Shown here piece by piece: positions 17,429 to 26,488 of a stretch of DNA of 64,000 nt. Position 1 is the stretch's first letter. Each line of letters begins with the position of its first letter. Source of the stretch: 34-65-8 sp963529855. GTDB taxonomy: Bacteria; Pseudomonadota; Alphaproteobacteria; Sphingomonadales; Sphingomonadaceae. The notes beneath the pieces are model-generated. The model searched no databases. It had not been told where the DNA came from and saw only the letters and a program-made list of their open reading frames with translations. The position numbers and the translations under genes were made by a program. Location: positions 204,886 through 268,885 of the forward strand of contig CAURZK010000005.1 in the NCBI GenBank assembly GCA_963529855.1, in the 5' to 3' direction.

Positions 17429-18909
17429 ACCAGCCAGTGTATCAGGAAGAGGAATCGGGCGGAGGCCTGGGCGCCATTGTATCGCAGTTGCCCTCGATCC
17501 TGTGGCAGCGGCGCTGGTTCGTGATCGTCCCCGCGGTCGTTGGGCTGTTGGCCGCGGTCGTGACGGCATTCGTGCTGCCGACAAAGTACGAATCGTCGGC
17601 CGTGATGATCGTGCAGTCCCCCAGCCTGCCCGAAGACGTCATCGGTGGCGGAACCAACGAACTGATCGATCGCCGGATCGAGGCGATACGCCAGCAGATC
17701 GTCAATCGCCCGGCATTGCTTGCGATGATCGAGGCCAATCAGCTTTATGCCGAGGAACGGGCATCCAAGCCGCTTTCGACTGTGATCGAAACCATGCGCG
17801 AGGCGATCACGCTCGTTCCCGAGAAGATCAATCTCGGATCGTCACGCCAACAGGACAATACGATCTCCGTCAGGCTCAGTTACGCTTACGACGACCCAGC
17901 CAAGGCGCAGGCAGTGGCGCAGGCGTTGATGGAACGGGTGGTTGAGGTCAACTCGACATCGAACACCGAACAGGCCGTCCAGACTGTGTCGTTTCTCACC
18001 CAGCAGCAGGAAGAGGTGCAGCGCCAGATTGCCGAACTCGAAGGGCAGATTTCGGCCCTGAATACCCAGTTCGGCGGCGTGCTGGCTGCTGGCGGCGGGT
18101 CGGTCATTTCCGGGGGCTCGACCGGCTTCGACATGCAGATCGCTTCGCTGGAAAGCGAAAACGCGATGCTGCGCAGCCAGCGCGAAACGCTTGCCACCGC
18201 AGACACGCGCGATCCTGCCGTCGTGGGGGCGGAGGCCCAGCTCGCCGCCGCTCGTGCGGTTTACAGCGACAGCCACCCCGATGTGCAACTGGCCCGGCGC
18301 AGGCTCGCCGAAGCGCAGCAGTTCGCAAAAAGCAACGTGGCACGATTGCCCACGCAGGCTCTCGATACGCAGATCGAGATCAACGAACGTCAGATTGCGC
18401 AGTTGCGTGCAGCGAAAGCCGGCGAAGCCGCCCAAGTCGCAGCCGCCCTGGCGGAGCGTTCGCGCGCACCCGGTGTGCAGCAGCAGGCGGCACAGTTGCA
18501 GCAGCGGCTGAGCGGTCTGTACAGCCAGTTCGAAGGGATTTCCCAGCGCCTGCTTTCCGCGCGGGCCGGCGCCCGGGCCGATCAGGAACAGATGGGCGAA
18601 CGTCTGCTGGTGGTGGATCCGCCGGTGGTGCCAGACAAGCCGATCTCGCCCAACCGGCCGCTGATCATCGCCATCGGGCTGGGTGTGGGCCTCGCTTTGG
18701 GGTTCGTGTTTGCGATGGCCGTAGAGATGTTCATGCATCCCATCCGCGATCCCAAGGCGATCAAGGCGATCACCGGAACACGCCCGCTGGCGATGGTCCC
18801 GGTTCTGAAGCCGCTGCGGCCGCGAAACCGGGGCAAGGGCGCCGGCTGGCGCCGGTTCCTCCCTTTCCGCCGCAAGGCGCGGTTGCCGCAGCAGGCAGAC
18901 CATGGCTGA
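17425..18909 (+). CDS. Polysaccharide chain-length determinant/co-polymerase (Wzz/GumC-like)
   Basis: 494 residues. Two transmembrane helices frame a periplasmic coiled coil: FVIVPAVVGLLAAVVTAFVL near residues 32-51 and LIIAIGLGVGLALGFVFAMA near 413-432. The middle is rich in Gln/Glu/Ala heptads (TQQQEEVQRQIAELEGQI). VVPDKPISPNRP just before the second helix is the usual proline-rich Wzz signature. The cytoplasmic tail is basic. It controls polymer length and export together with the ATPase encoded next, whose start overlaps its stop by 8 bases. Confidence 0.9.
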   Translation: MNQPVYQEEESGGGLGAIVSQLPSILWQRRWFVIVPAVVGLLAAVVTAFVLPTKYESSAVMIVQSPSLPEDVIGGGTNELIDRRIEAIRQQIVNRPALLAMIEANQLYAEERASKPLSTVIETMREAITLVPEKINLGSSRQQDNTISVRLSYAYDDPAKAQAVAQALMERVVEVNSTSNTEQAVQTVSFLTQQQEEVQRQIAELEGQISALNTQFGGVLAAGGGSVISGGSTGFDMQIASLESENAMLRSQRETLATADTRDPAVVGAEAQLAAARAVYSDSHPDVQLARRRLAEAQQFAKSNVARLPTQALDTQIEINERQIAQLRAAKAGEAAQVAAALAERSRAPGVQQQAAQLQQRLSGLYSQFEGISQRLLSARAGARADQEQMGERLLVVDPPVVPDKPISPNRPLIIAIGLGVGLALGFVFAMAVEMFMHPIRDPKAIKAITGTRPLAMVPVLKPLRPRNRGKGAGWRRFLPFRRKARLPQQADHG

Positions 18910-19693
18910 TATGAACAGTCCGCACGAAATGAGCGAACCCACGGCGTTGCCGATCGACATACCGGTCATCGAAATGTCGCGAGAGGTTCTCGATCAGCGA
19001 CTTATCGTCGGCCTCGACGGTTTCGACGCCCGGTCGCGCGCATTCAATCTCCTGCGCACGCAGCTTACCAAGCTGCTCGATGCAAACCAGTGGAACATGA
19101 TCGGCGTCACCAGCGCGACCCCTGGCGCGGGCAAGACCTTCACATCGGTGAACCTGGCTGCCGCCCTGTCACGCACCGATGATCGCACTGTGATCCTGTG
19201 CGATCTGGATATGCGCCGCGGGTCGGTGCTCAAGCAACTTGGCGTGGGCGTCAAGGTGACGCTCGACGAATGCCTTCGCGGGGATTGCAACGACTGGCGG
19301 GATGCCTTGTTCAGAGTGAACAACAACCGTTTCCTGGTGCTGCCAACCCATGCCGAACTGCACGACCCGACAGAGATCATCACTGGGGAGCGCTTCAAGT
19401 CGCTGATGCGAGACTTGCGGGGGCTGGGCGACGATTACCTGGTCGTTTGCGATTTGCCGCCAGTGTTTGCCAATGATGACGCAATGCTGTGCATGGAGCA
19501 TCTCGATGCGTATCTCTACATTGTCGATCACGGCCATACGACCGCGCGGCAAGTAGAAGAATCGCTGGCTTTGCTGGCCCCCGCCCAGTGCATCGGGACG
19601 GTCCTGAACCGTTATCAGGGCGGCATTGGCGACGATTACGGTTATGGCTACGGTGATACGTACGGTCTGCGCGAATACTCGGCGAAGAGCTGA
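18902..19693 (+). CDS. CpsD/CapB-type tyrosine-kinase-like ATPase
   Basis: 263 residues. The Walker A motif ATPGAGKT lies at 72-79, Walker A' VILCDLDMRRG at 98-107 and Walker B-like LVVCDLPP further on. The C-terminus has a tyrosine cluster (Tyr246, 248, 250, 254 and 259), the autophosphorylation tail of bacterial BY-kinases. It pairs with the Wzz-like protein, as expected for a split kinase/co-polymerase, and phosphorylation of the tail would control polymer assembly. It is convergent with the aspartic protease gene; only 9 bases separate the stops. Confidence 0.9.
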   Translation: MADMNSPHEMSEPTALPIDIPVIEMSREVLDQRLIVGLDGFDARSRAFNLLRTQLTKLLDANQWNMIGVTSATPGAGKTFTSVNLAAALSRTDDRTVILCDLDMRRGSVLKQLGVGVKVTLDECLRGDCNDWRDALFRVNNNRFLVLPTHAELHDPTEIITGERFKSLMRDLRGLGDDYLVVCDLPPVFANDDAMLCMEHLDAYLYIVDHGHTTARQVEESLALLAPAQCIGTVLNRYQGGIGDDYGYGYGDTYGLREYSAKS

Positions 19694-19702
19694 CTGTGGC
19701 TT

Positions 19703-20203
19703 TCAGTTATCGGACCGGTCGATGATCATCCGATCCTGCGCGATCGAGATAATCCCAAGTTGCGCGATGATATCCTGGCCAAGCACGTCCGGCACCTGCG
19801 CGCCTTCGATGACGGCGACTTCGATCGGTCCGATCACCTGGCCAGCGATTTCCAGCCGCCGGATCGTGGCGAGCGTGTAGGGGACCTCTCCATCGAAGGT
19901 CAGCAATGCGCCGCGACTGGCTTGCGGCGGATTTGGCGCGCCGATCCGCTGGAGAGTGCGACGCGCGATCACGCTGCGGGTCGAGCCGGTATCTACAATC
20001 AGGGTCGCGGGCTTTCCATCGAGGCGGGCTGGCACACGGAACAGGCCATCGGGCGACTTTCGAAGGTTGATCCGCGCCTGCTCCCGTACGGGAATGCGTT
20101 CGACCACGCGTGCCGAGGCGGTACCTTCTGCCGGATCGAACAGCACCGCGCCGCAGCCCAGGGCGGACAGCAGCACAGGCACCAGGAGAATCCGCTCGAC
20201 CAT
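19703..20203 (-). CDS. Retropepsin-like aspartic protease, probable lipoprotein
   Basis: 166 residues. The N-terminal LLVPVLLSALGC is a lipobox-like signal (Cys17). A single active-site motif, LIVDTGSTRSVIA (Asp71), is followed by the flap-like region and VLGQDIIAQLG. One catalytic Asp means that a dimer would be needed, as in retroviral proteases. Its target is unknown; proteases of this kind in exosortase loci may process exported proteins, which is inference. It lies at the 3' end of a minus-strand block that includes a wall hydrolase and the XrtV accessory gene. Confidence 0.78.
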   Translation of the reverse strand: MVERILLVPVLLSALGCGAVLFDPAEGTASARVVERIPVREQARINLRKSPDGLFRVPARLDGKPATLIVDTGSTRSVIARRTLQRIGAPNPPQASRGALLTFDGEVPYTLATIRRLEIAGQVIGPIEVAVIEGAQVPDVLGQDIIAQLGIISIAQDRMIIDRSDN

Positions 20204-20286
20204 GAGCGTTGCGGTACGCCCAATGCTTTCGCGGTTACTTAAGTGGAAGGGTTAACGCCGACGCGCCATGCCGCTTTTTCAACGGC

Positions 20287-21159
20287 TCAGGATTCTCGCA
20301 AGCGTTTGATTCGATGGCGGGCGTAGGCGGCAAAGATCAACGTGATTGCCGCAGCCAGCAGTGCCTCGAACAGGAAGAACAGGGTCCCGCGCTGCATGCT
20401 TTCCTGGCTGCGGTAGATCACCGATGCCGTGGACGAGACACGCATCCCGTTGGCGCGATAGAGGGTGATGAGTTCGCGCGGGAGAGCGTCGTGGCGGAGG
20501 ATCCCCGCATGGTTGTTGCTGATGAGCGCATCGCGCCGCCCGTCGACTTCGGCAAACAAGGTATATTCTGGGCCCAGCGCCGTGCGCCGGCTGACCACGG
20601 GGACGAACCAGTAGTCGGGCCCGATGCCAAAGATCCCCTCTTCATAGCGCGCGAGCGGGCCGATCGTGCGCAAGCCGGCAAGCTGGACGGGCCCTTCCTT
20701 GAGCGTTTCGATCCGATCGGCGCTGATGAGCCGTGGTTCTTCGTCGGCGTCTGGCAGGCTGAGAAATTGTATGAGTGCTGCCAGAGCAAGCGCGAGTGCC
20801 AGCCCAGCAGCGGACAGCAGCACGAGCTGCAACGCGCGCAGGTACAGCAGCGTTCTGGCACGCGATGCAGCCTGCTCTGCCGCGCTGGCAGGATCATTCT
20901 TGCGGCGTCTGCGGCTCCACACCACTGCCCGCCAGATGACGGCCGGGATCGCAGCGAGTGACAGGACCGTGATGGCAGGATGCCAGCGATTGAAGAGCCG
21001 GAATTCCAGCTCGCCCAGCCAGTGCATCAGCCCGGTGTAATTCCAGCCGAGCCAGATCCCGGCCAGCGCGACGATCGCAATGAACAGGGCTGGTCCCGCG
21101 ATCAACCGGGCGATGTGGCTAATCGGCGCACGATCCGGTGTCACTGACGAGTTCTCCAA
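20287..21159 (-). CDS. Membrane protein of unknown function (TTG start)
   Basis: 290 residues. The start is TTG at 21159: the minus strand carries AAGGAGG six or seven bases before it, a near-perfect Shine-Dalgarno, and no ATG fits. Four hydrophobic segments are seen: about residues 21-41, 62-80, 110-132 and 262-280. A soluble region lies between the third and fourth (about 135-260), likely on the periplasmic side. I recognise no domain. It lies between the retropepsin-like gene and the SleB-type gene, so a cell-envelope role is plausible but unproven. Confidence 0.7.
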   Translation of the reverse strand: MENSSVTPDRAPISHIARLIAGPALFIAIVALAGIWLGWNYTGLMHWLGELEFRLFNRWHPAITVLSLAAIPAVIWRAVVWSRRRRKNDPASAAEQAASRARTLLYLRALQLVLLSAAGLALALALAALIQFLSLPDADEEPRLISADRIETLKEGPVQLAGLRTIGPLARYEEGIFGIGPDYWFVPVVSRRTALGPEYTLFAEVDGRRDALISNNHAGILRHDALPRELITLYRANGMRVSSTASVIYRSQESMQRGTLFFLFEALLAAAITLIFAAYARHRIKRLRES

Positions 21160-21215
21160 TGCGCTCCTCCTTCTTGCCGGCCGACTGGAGGGTCGAACCG
21201 GTCCCTGTTTTTGCG

Positions 21216-22244
21216 TCAGTCGACGATAAGCCGCGAATCTCCGCCGCGCACCTGCAATTCGCCAGCTGTTTGATCCGCCCGCAACCGCGGTAATTCATCG
21301 CGCAAGGGGGCGGCGGCCATGTCGGCTTGCGGTGCGCGGCGTCCCGCCAGGTCGTCGGCGTATAGCGCATTGGGCCCGGTGGTCGCGTCCCCGGCCACCG
21401 TGACCGCGGTGTCATCTCCGAAATCAAGCGGTTGCGCTTCCAGAGTTGCCATGACCGGGGGCAGCTCGCCGGCGAAATCGTATCGCGCGGCGAAGGCAGC
21501 AGGCGCACCGCCGCGCCCGCCGAGAGCATAGAAGATATGCCGGCCCACCGTTCGAACTTTTTTCAGTGAGGAGGCCCAGTAAGGCACGACATAGTCGGCG
21601 TGATAATGCGTGGAAAGGCCCACCGGCGCTTCCACCCACCCCCACAGCGCGGCAAGCGCCACCTGGCGCGCCCTTGCCCAGCCCCGTTGGGAGGGCTGGC
21701 GGGCGAGGCTCCCGTCGCAGGTGAACGAAAACTGGCAACCGGTCGGCAGCGTGGCGCCTTGATAGACTACCCCGCAGACAGTGTTGGGGAAGGCGGGGTG
21801 TCGCACACGATTGAGCACGACCTGCGCGACGGATCGCTGCCCTGCATCGGGTTCGGAAGCGGCCTCGTAATAAATGGCCTGAGTGAGGCAATCGACCGCT
21901 GAAAAGAACCGCGGGTCGGCCCGCAGTTTCTCGCTGACGTCGAATGCCTTGGCAGGAGAGACAGCGACCATGTCTGGCTGGCGCAGCTCGTTGATGCGTT
22001 CTGCCTCGTCGCGCGACAGCGGCATAATGCCGGGATTGAGCGCAATTGCCGGTACACCTGCAGCCCCGTCCAGTTCGAGCGCCGAACCGGTAGCTTGCGA
22101 AGTATCGGCTGCGCTGCGCAGCCACCAGGCCGAACCCACAGCGAATGCGAGCCCAACCGCCAGCATTCCCGCAGAGATGGCTGCGATCCGCCGTCTGCGG
22201 CCCCGCTCTCGGCGCCCGATACTGGAGATGGCTTGGGTGCTCAT
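21216..22244 (-). CDS. SleB-type cell wall hydrolase
   Basis: 342 residues. Positively charged N-terminus, one transmembrane helix (about 22-42), then a linker and a Hydrolase_2/SleB domain: DCLTQAIYYEAASEPDAGQ with the catalytic Glu, VAQVVLNRVRHPAFPNTVCG and CQFSFTCDG. SleB-type enzymes cut the glycan strand of peptidoglycan. Within a polysaccharide export locus it could open the wall for the trans-envelope machine; this is inference. The C-terminal 90 residues are low complexity. Confidence 0.85.
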   Translation of the reverse strand: MSTQAISSIGRRERGRRRRIAAISAGMLAVGLAFAVGSAWWLRSAADTSQATGSALELDGAAGVPAIALNPGIMPLSRDEAERINELRQPDMVAVSPAKAFDVSEKLRADPRFFSAVDCLTQAIYYEAASEPDAGQRSVAQVVLNRVRHPAFPNTVCGVVYQGATLPTGCQFSFTCDGSLARQPSQRGWARARQVALAALWGWVEAPVGLSTHYHADYVVPYWASSLKKVRTVGRHIFYALGGRGGAPAAFAARYDFAGELPPVMATLEAQPLDFGDDTAVTVAGDATTGPNALYADDLAGRRAPQADMAAAPLRDELPRLRADQTAGELQVRGGDSRLIVD

Positions 22245-22277
22245 GGCCCGGTCGGCGCGAGATCAGGCGCCTGCGCC

Positions 22278-22556
22278 CTACTTGTCCTGCCGGGAATTAC
22301 CGGTGAGCCCGCGCAGAAAGTCCGCCGGCGGCCATTTCAGCACCTTGTAGACATAGACTGCCACCAGCCCGAGTGTGATCGCTGCAAACAGGTCGGAGTG
22401 GTTATTGCCTATCCAGTTGGCGACGGCGCAGCCGGCCGCAGGCACGAGGTATTCGGCCAGATGGTCCACCGGCTCTTCCTGCATCGAGCGATTGAGCATG
22501 AGAACGATCAGGCCCCCGAACGCGATGACGGTTATCCAGTCCCAAACGGTTTCCAT
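22278..22556 (-). CDS. XrtV sorting system accessory protein-like small membrane protein
   Basis: 92 residues from ATG 22556, with AGGAG five or six bases upstream. METVWDWITVIAFGGLIVLM begins a first helix; residues about 55-70 form a second, with PAAGCAVANWIGNNH in between. The overall pattern matches the small protein annotated beside type-V exosortases in sphingomonads. Its start overlaps the 3' end of the polymerase gene (stop at 22532). The exosortase itself is about 10 kb away at 33017-34000. The role of this small protein is not established. Confidence 0.68.
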   Translation of the reverse strand: METVWDWITVIAFGGLIVLMLNRSMQEEPVDHLAEYLVPAAGCAVANWIGNNHSDLFAAITLGLVAVYVYKVLKWPPADFLRGLTGNSRQDK

Positions 22557-23992
22557 GACCTCTCCTGCATTTCCATCGCGTCTGTCGCCGCTTCAGCGGC
22601 TGGGCCAGGATTGTCGAAATCCCGATTGGAAGCTGGCCGACTTGTCTTGCCGATACGCAAGGTAACGGGCGCGCACGCTGCCATCATCGCAGAAACAGGA
22701 TAAAATATGAAGCTGTTCAGCGCCGCATCCACGATGACCACCAGTGTCACGATGCGAAACAGCTGCAGGGTCAGTATCTCCCCACGTGCCACATCGGGTT
22801 TACCGGCGGGCTGCGAACGACGCCACCAGCCGGCAGCGACCGCCAGGGCGAGCGCGACAAGCGGAACCAGGCCGTACTGACCCGCCATCAGCGACCACAA
22901 TCCCCAAGGCCGGGTACGTGCCGGCACGAACCAGTCCCACTGGCCTGCGCCCAGCGGCAGGTTGTTGCGGAGCAGGTCGGCCGTCTTGTCGTTCTGGTTG
23001 GCCCGCCAGGCGAGCGAGCGCCGCCCGGTCATCTCGAACATGGCCTTGGCCGGGCCGGCTATGCCGGTTTCTTCCGCGATCTGGCGCACCGGGACCATTC
23101 CCGTGCTGTAGGCGGCAAGCAGTGCCGCCGCCCCGACGGCCCCGAATGCCAGGATCCAGCGCGCCGAACGCAGCCATTGGCTCAACATGATCGCGCCGCC
23201 CGCCGCGCCGACCAGCATGATCGCCCCGATCGACTGGCTCGCCAGCGCTGTCAGAACGAGGATGATTGCTGCGATTATCGTCCAGGGCCGGCGCGCATGC
23301 CGAGGTTGCGCGATTGCGGCCACGACCGCGAACAGCGCAGCAAGGCACATGTAGAGCCCGTACTGGTTGCCGTTCTCGAACAGCAGCAACGGTCGATAAC
23401 CCAGATATCGCCGCGCCCCGTCGTAACTGAACGGGTGCGGCCCGACCAGGATCTCGTGCAGCCGCCAGTCGGCGATCGTCTCGAGATAGGCGAACGGCAC
23501 CAGAGCCAGTGCGGTGATGACCATCATCTGGACGAATGCTGATCGATTGGCGGGACTAGTGAGATATATCCGGCCCAGCACCCATGGCACGCCCCAGACG
23601 AGCGACAGCCACAGCGCCCCCAACGGTCCGCTCGGGATCGACGGCGTGCCCAGCAGCCGTTCCTGCGCAAGCGGCCACAGGCAGAAAAGGGCCATCGGAA
23701 GATCGATCAGCCCTGGTCGCCAGCTGATCAGCCGCTTGCCATCGCGCATGGCGGCAACCAGCAGGGCTGCGAAGGCCGCCACCAGAGCGCTTCCAGCCGG
23801 ACTGTCCGCAGGCAGGGCATTACCAATGATCCGCCATTCGAATGTCTGGGCGCGTGACACCTCCCCGTATGCAAGCGGCGGCAGGAGCATCAGCCCGGCG
23901 AAATAGACCAGCCACACAGCGCGCTGAGCCGCAAGGCGCGCCGTCAGCAGCGGCGCCAGGCCAACAAATGCAAGATACACAGTCGGCGCCAC
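22532..23992 (-). CDS. O-antigen ligase-like/exopolysaccharide polymerase
   Basis: About 486 residues. The frame opens at a TTG at 24025 without a good ribosome-binding site; GTG 23992, preceded by a G-run, is the better start. Around ten to twelve transmembrane helices are seen. The segment LLFENGNQYGLYMCLAAL and the later GAGQWDWF resemble Wzy/O-antigen ligase family loops. This is a second polymerase-type protein in the same locus as the one at 1-1089. It is divergent from the glycosyltransferase at 24134. Confidence 0.78.
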   Translation of the reverse strand: MAPTVYLAFVGLAPLLTARLAAQRAVWLVYFAGLMLLPPLAYGEVSRAQTFEWRIIGNALPADSPAGSALVAAFAALLVAAMRDGKRLISWRPGLIDLPMALFCLWPLAQERLLGTPSIPSGPLGALWLSLVWGVPWVLGRIYLTSPANRSAFVQMMVITALALVPFAYLETIADWRLHEILVGPHPFSYDGARRYLGYRPLLLFENGNQYGLYMCLAALFAVVAAIAQPRHARRPWTIIAAIILVLTALASQSIGAIMLVGAAGGAIMLSQWLRSARWILAFGAVGAAALLAAYSTGMVPVRQIAEETGIAGPAKAMFEMTGRRSLAWRANQNDKTADLLRNNLPLGAGQWDWFVPARTRPWGLWSLMAGQYGLVPLVALALAVAAGWWRRSQPAGKPDVARGEILTLQLFRIVTLVVIVDAALNSFIFYPVSAMMAACAPVTLRIGKTSRPASNRDFDNPGPAAEAATDAMEMQERSWKPFGTG

Positions 23993-24133
23993 TACATCCC
24001 CCGTGACGGCATCCCACCCACGCAATAGGCCGTTCGCAGCGATGCTCCAAGTTCTGCGGCGTAAGGCTCCCGTGTTGGCACGGATGTGTCCCGGGGATGT
24101 CCCGGGCGCCTTCGAGAGGCTACAGGGGGGTGG

Positions 24134-25273
24134 ATGAAGGGATCGGTTACGACCACGCGCGCGTCAGATAGACGCCAGGGCGATGCAGCGCCGCTCCGGT
24201 TTCTTTTCGCGTTGCCCGGGTTTCACGCAGAGGAGCGCGGTGCGGAGGTGGCGTTGTTGTCGGTGGCGGATGCACTTGCCCGCACCGGCGATGCCGTGAC
24301 CGTTGTCGGCACCGGCCCGGAACGCGACAGCACCGCTTACGCCTATCGCCGCATCGGGGCGATCAATCGCCGCCGGTTCGAACGCTTTCCCTCGCTCCCC
24401 ATGCTTCGGTCGGAAACGGCCTGGGAAGATGCCACATTCGCCTGGAACTTGCGCCGCGCCTATCGGCCGGGCGATTTCGACGTCACTGTGACATGCAACT
24501 TTCCTTTTACCCACTGGGTCTTGCGGCGCAGCGGCGGGAACGGCGCGGCACCCGCGCACCTGTTCGTGACGCAGAACGGCGATTGGCCCGCGGTCAGCGA
24601 TGCGGCGGAGTTCCGCTGGTTCGATTGCGACGGGCTGGTCTGCACCAATCCCGATTATCGCGATCGAAACCAAGCGCGGTGGCGCACTGCATTGATACCC
24701 AATGGCATCGACCCGGCCCGGTTCGAAGGCGTTACCGGCGACCGGGCAGCCTATGGCATACCGGAAAACGCGCCCGTGGTGCTGATGGTCAGTGCCTTCA
24801 TCGAAACGAAGCGGGTGCTCGATGGGATGCGCGCCGTGGCGGCAATCGAGGGTGCGCACCTTGTCGTGGCGGGTGATGGGCCAATGCGAGCGGCGGTTGA
24901 TGCCCTGGCCGCCCAAATCATGCCGGGCCGGTTCACGCGCCTGACCCTGCAGGCGGCCCAGATGCCGGGGCTATATCGCTGCGCCGACGCGTTTCTCCAC
25001 ATGTCGCTGCAGGAATCGTTCGGCAATGTTTATGTCGAGGCGATGGCGGCCGGATTGCCCATCGTGGCTCACGACAGCGCTCGATTGCGCTGGATCGTGG
25101 GAGATCGCGATACCCTGTGCGACACCCGGGATCAGGCGGCGCTCACGACCGCGCTGAGAAACGCCTTGGCGCGGGGGCGCGGTGCGTTCGACCCGCGCGC
25201 GCGGGACTTCGCCTGGAGTGTGATCGCGCAGCGCTATCGCGCCTTCGCAGCCGAGGTGGTCGCCGCGCGATGA
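24134..25273 (+). CDS. Glycosyltransferase family 4
   Basis: 379 residues from ATG 24134, with a GGGGGG run five or so bases before it; the GTG at 24086 has no such site. GT-B pattern: FALPGFHAEERGAEVALLSVA at the start, IPNGIDPARF as the hinge, VVLMVSAFIETKRVLDG, then QESFGNVYVEAMAAGLPIVA as the C-terminal Glu-x7-Glu motif. A retaining glycosyltransferase working in the cytoplasm on the polysaccharide precursor. Sugar donor not known. The stop overlaps the next start (ATGA at 25270-25273). Confidence 0.9.
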   Translation: MKGSVTTTRASDRRQGDAAPLRFLFALPGFHAEERGAEVALLSVADALARTGDAVTVVGTGPERDSTAYAYRRIGAINRRRFERFPSLPMLRSETAWEDATFAWNLRRAYRPGDFDVTVTCNFPFTHWVLRRSGGNGAAPAHLFVTQNGDWPAVSDAAEFRWFDCDGLVCTNPDYRDRNQARWRTALIPNGIDPARFEGVTGDRAAYGIPENAPVVLMVSAFIETKRVLDGMRAVAAIEGAHLVVAGDGPMRAAVDALAAQIMPGRFTRLTLQAAQMPGLYRCADAFLHMSLQESFGNVYVEAMAAGLPIVAHDSARLRWIVGDRDTLCDTRDQAALTTALRNALARGRGAFDPRARDFAWSVIAQRYRAFAAEVVAAR

Positions 25274-26460
25274 CCATCTGGCTGACCGTGGTTGCATGGA
25301 TTTTGGCCGGGGCGGCCGCGGTGCCGCTGGCAGTGCTGGCCATTGAACTGCTCGCGGGCCTATGGCCGGGTTCTCGCCCTGCACCCCGTCTCACGAATGC
25401 CCCGGCCGTGGTACTCATCCCCGCCCATGACGAGGCGCAAGGGATCGGATCCACCCTCGCATCACTGTTCGCCGTCGCGCCGCCGGGCACCCGCGTCGTG
25501 GTGATTGCCGACAATTGTTCCGACGCGACAGCCATGATCGCCCGGGAAGCCGGCGCGGAGGTCATCGAACGCCGCGATGATTTGCTGCGGGGCAAGGGCT
25601 ATGCCCTGTCTGCCGGGCGAGACTATCTCGCCGCGGCAAATCCGCCTTCGGCAGGCGTCGTGATTGTCATGGACGCCGATTGCCGCCTGCTTCCCGGGTC
25701 GATCGAAGCGCTGGTGGCAGGGGCCCTTGCCCATGATGCGCCGGTCCAAGCCATCAACCTGATAGAACCCGATCGCTCGGCTGCACCGATGGTCCAGGTG
25801 TCGAGCTTCGCGATGCTGGTCAAGAACCTCTATCGATCGCGCGGAATGCAGCGACTTGGCGGGGCTGCACTGCTGACGGGAACGGGCATGGCATTCCCGT
25901 GGCCCCTGATCGCGAACGCGCGACTTGCGACGGGATCGATCGTCGAGGATCTGGCGCTCGGGATAGAATTTACCGAGGCGGGGGCCGCGCCGCGCCTGAT
26001 CGAAAGTGCAGGCGTGCGCAGCGCCCCTGCCGCACTTGGGGATGCCCTGGCCCAGAAAACGCGCTGGGAACATGGCTTCCTCCAGACGCTCCGGAGCCGC
26101 GCTGTGCCGTTGGTTGCGCGCGGGATGGTTCGCGGCTCGCCGGCCTTGATGCTGCTCGGCCTGCACTTGATGGTGCCGCCGCTTGCGCTGCTGCTGGTCG
26201 TAGCGGCAGCCGTATTGGCGCTGCTACTCGTCCTGGGATTGACTGCCGTCAGCATGGCGCCTGCGCTGGTCTTGGGCGGGATGATGCTGGTCGTACTGTT
26301 GCTGGTGTCTATCGCCTGGGTAACGGGCGGGCGGGCCTATCTTTCCGGGCCTGCTGTCTTGCGCGCGCCATTGTACCTGGCGTGGAAACTGCCGGTCTAT
26401 GCCCGGTTCCTGAAGAGGCCGCAGGCTGACTGGAACCGCACGCCGCGCCGCCCGCATTGA
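25270..26460 (+). CDS. Membrane glycosyltransferase family 2 (cellulose-synthase-like)
   Basis: 396 residues. An N-terminal membrane helix (1-30) is followed by a GT-A domain: VVLIPAHDEAQGIGSTL, VIADNCSDATA, VIVMDADCRL (DxD) and QKTRWEHGFLQ, close to the QxxRW motif of processive family-2 enzymes. The C-terminus has helices at about 305-345 and 350-375. Membrane-bound enzymes of this type either extend polymers or add a sugar to polyprenyl phosphate. The Q-x-x-R-W-like motif (QKTRW) favours a processive or related enzyme; that is uncertain. Confidence 0.85.
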   Translation: MTIWLTVVAWILAGAAAVPLAVLAIELLAGLWPGSRPAPRLTNAPAVVLIPAHDEAQGIGSTLASLFAVAPPGTRVVVIADNCSDATAMIAREAGAEVIERRDDLLRGKGYALSAGRDYLAAANPPSAGVVIVMDADCRLLPGSIEALVAGALAHDAPVQAINLIEPDRSAAPMVQVSSFAMLVKNLYRSRGMQRLGGAALLTGTGMAFPWPLIANARLATGSIVEDLALGIEFTEAGAAPRLIESAGVRSAPAALGDALAQKTRWEHGFLQTLRSRAVPLVARGMVRGSPALMLLGLHLMVPPLALLLVVAAAVLALLLVLGLTAVSMAPALVLGGMMLVVLLLVSIAWVTGGRAYLSGPAVLRAPLYLAWKLPVYARFLKRPQADWNRTPRRPH

Positions 26461-26488
26461 ACATCCCGCCTGCCACGGCAAGCCGGCT

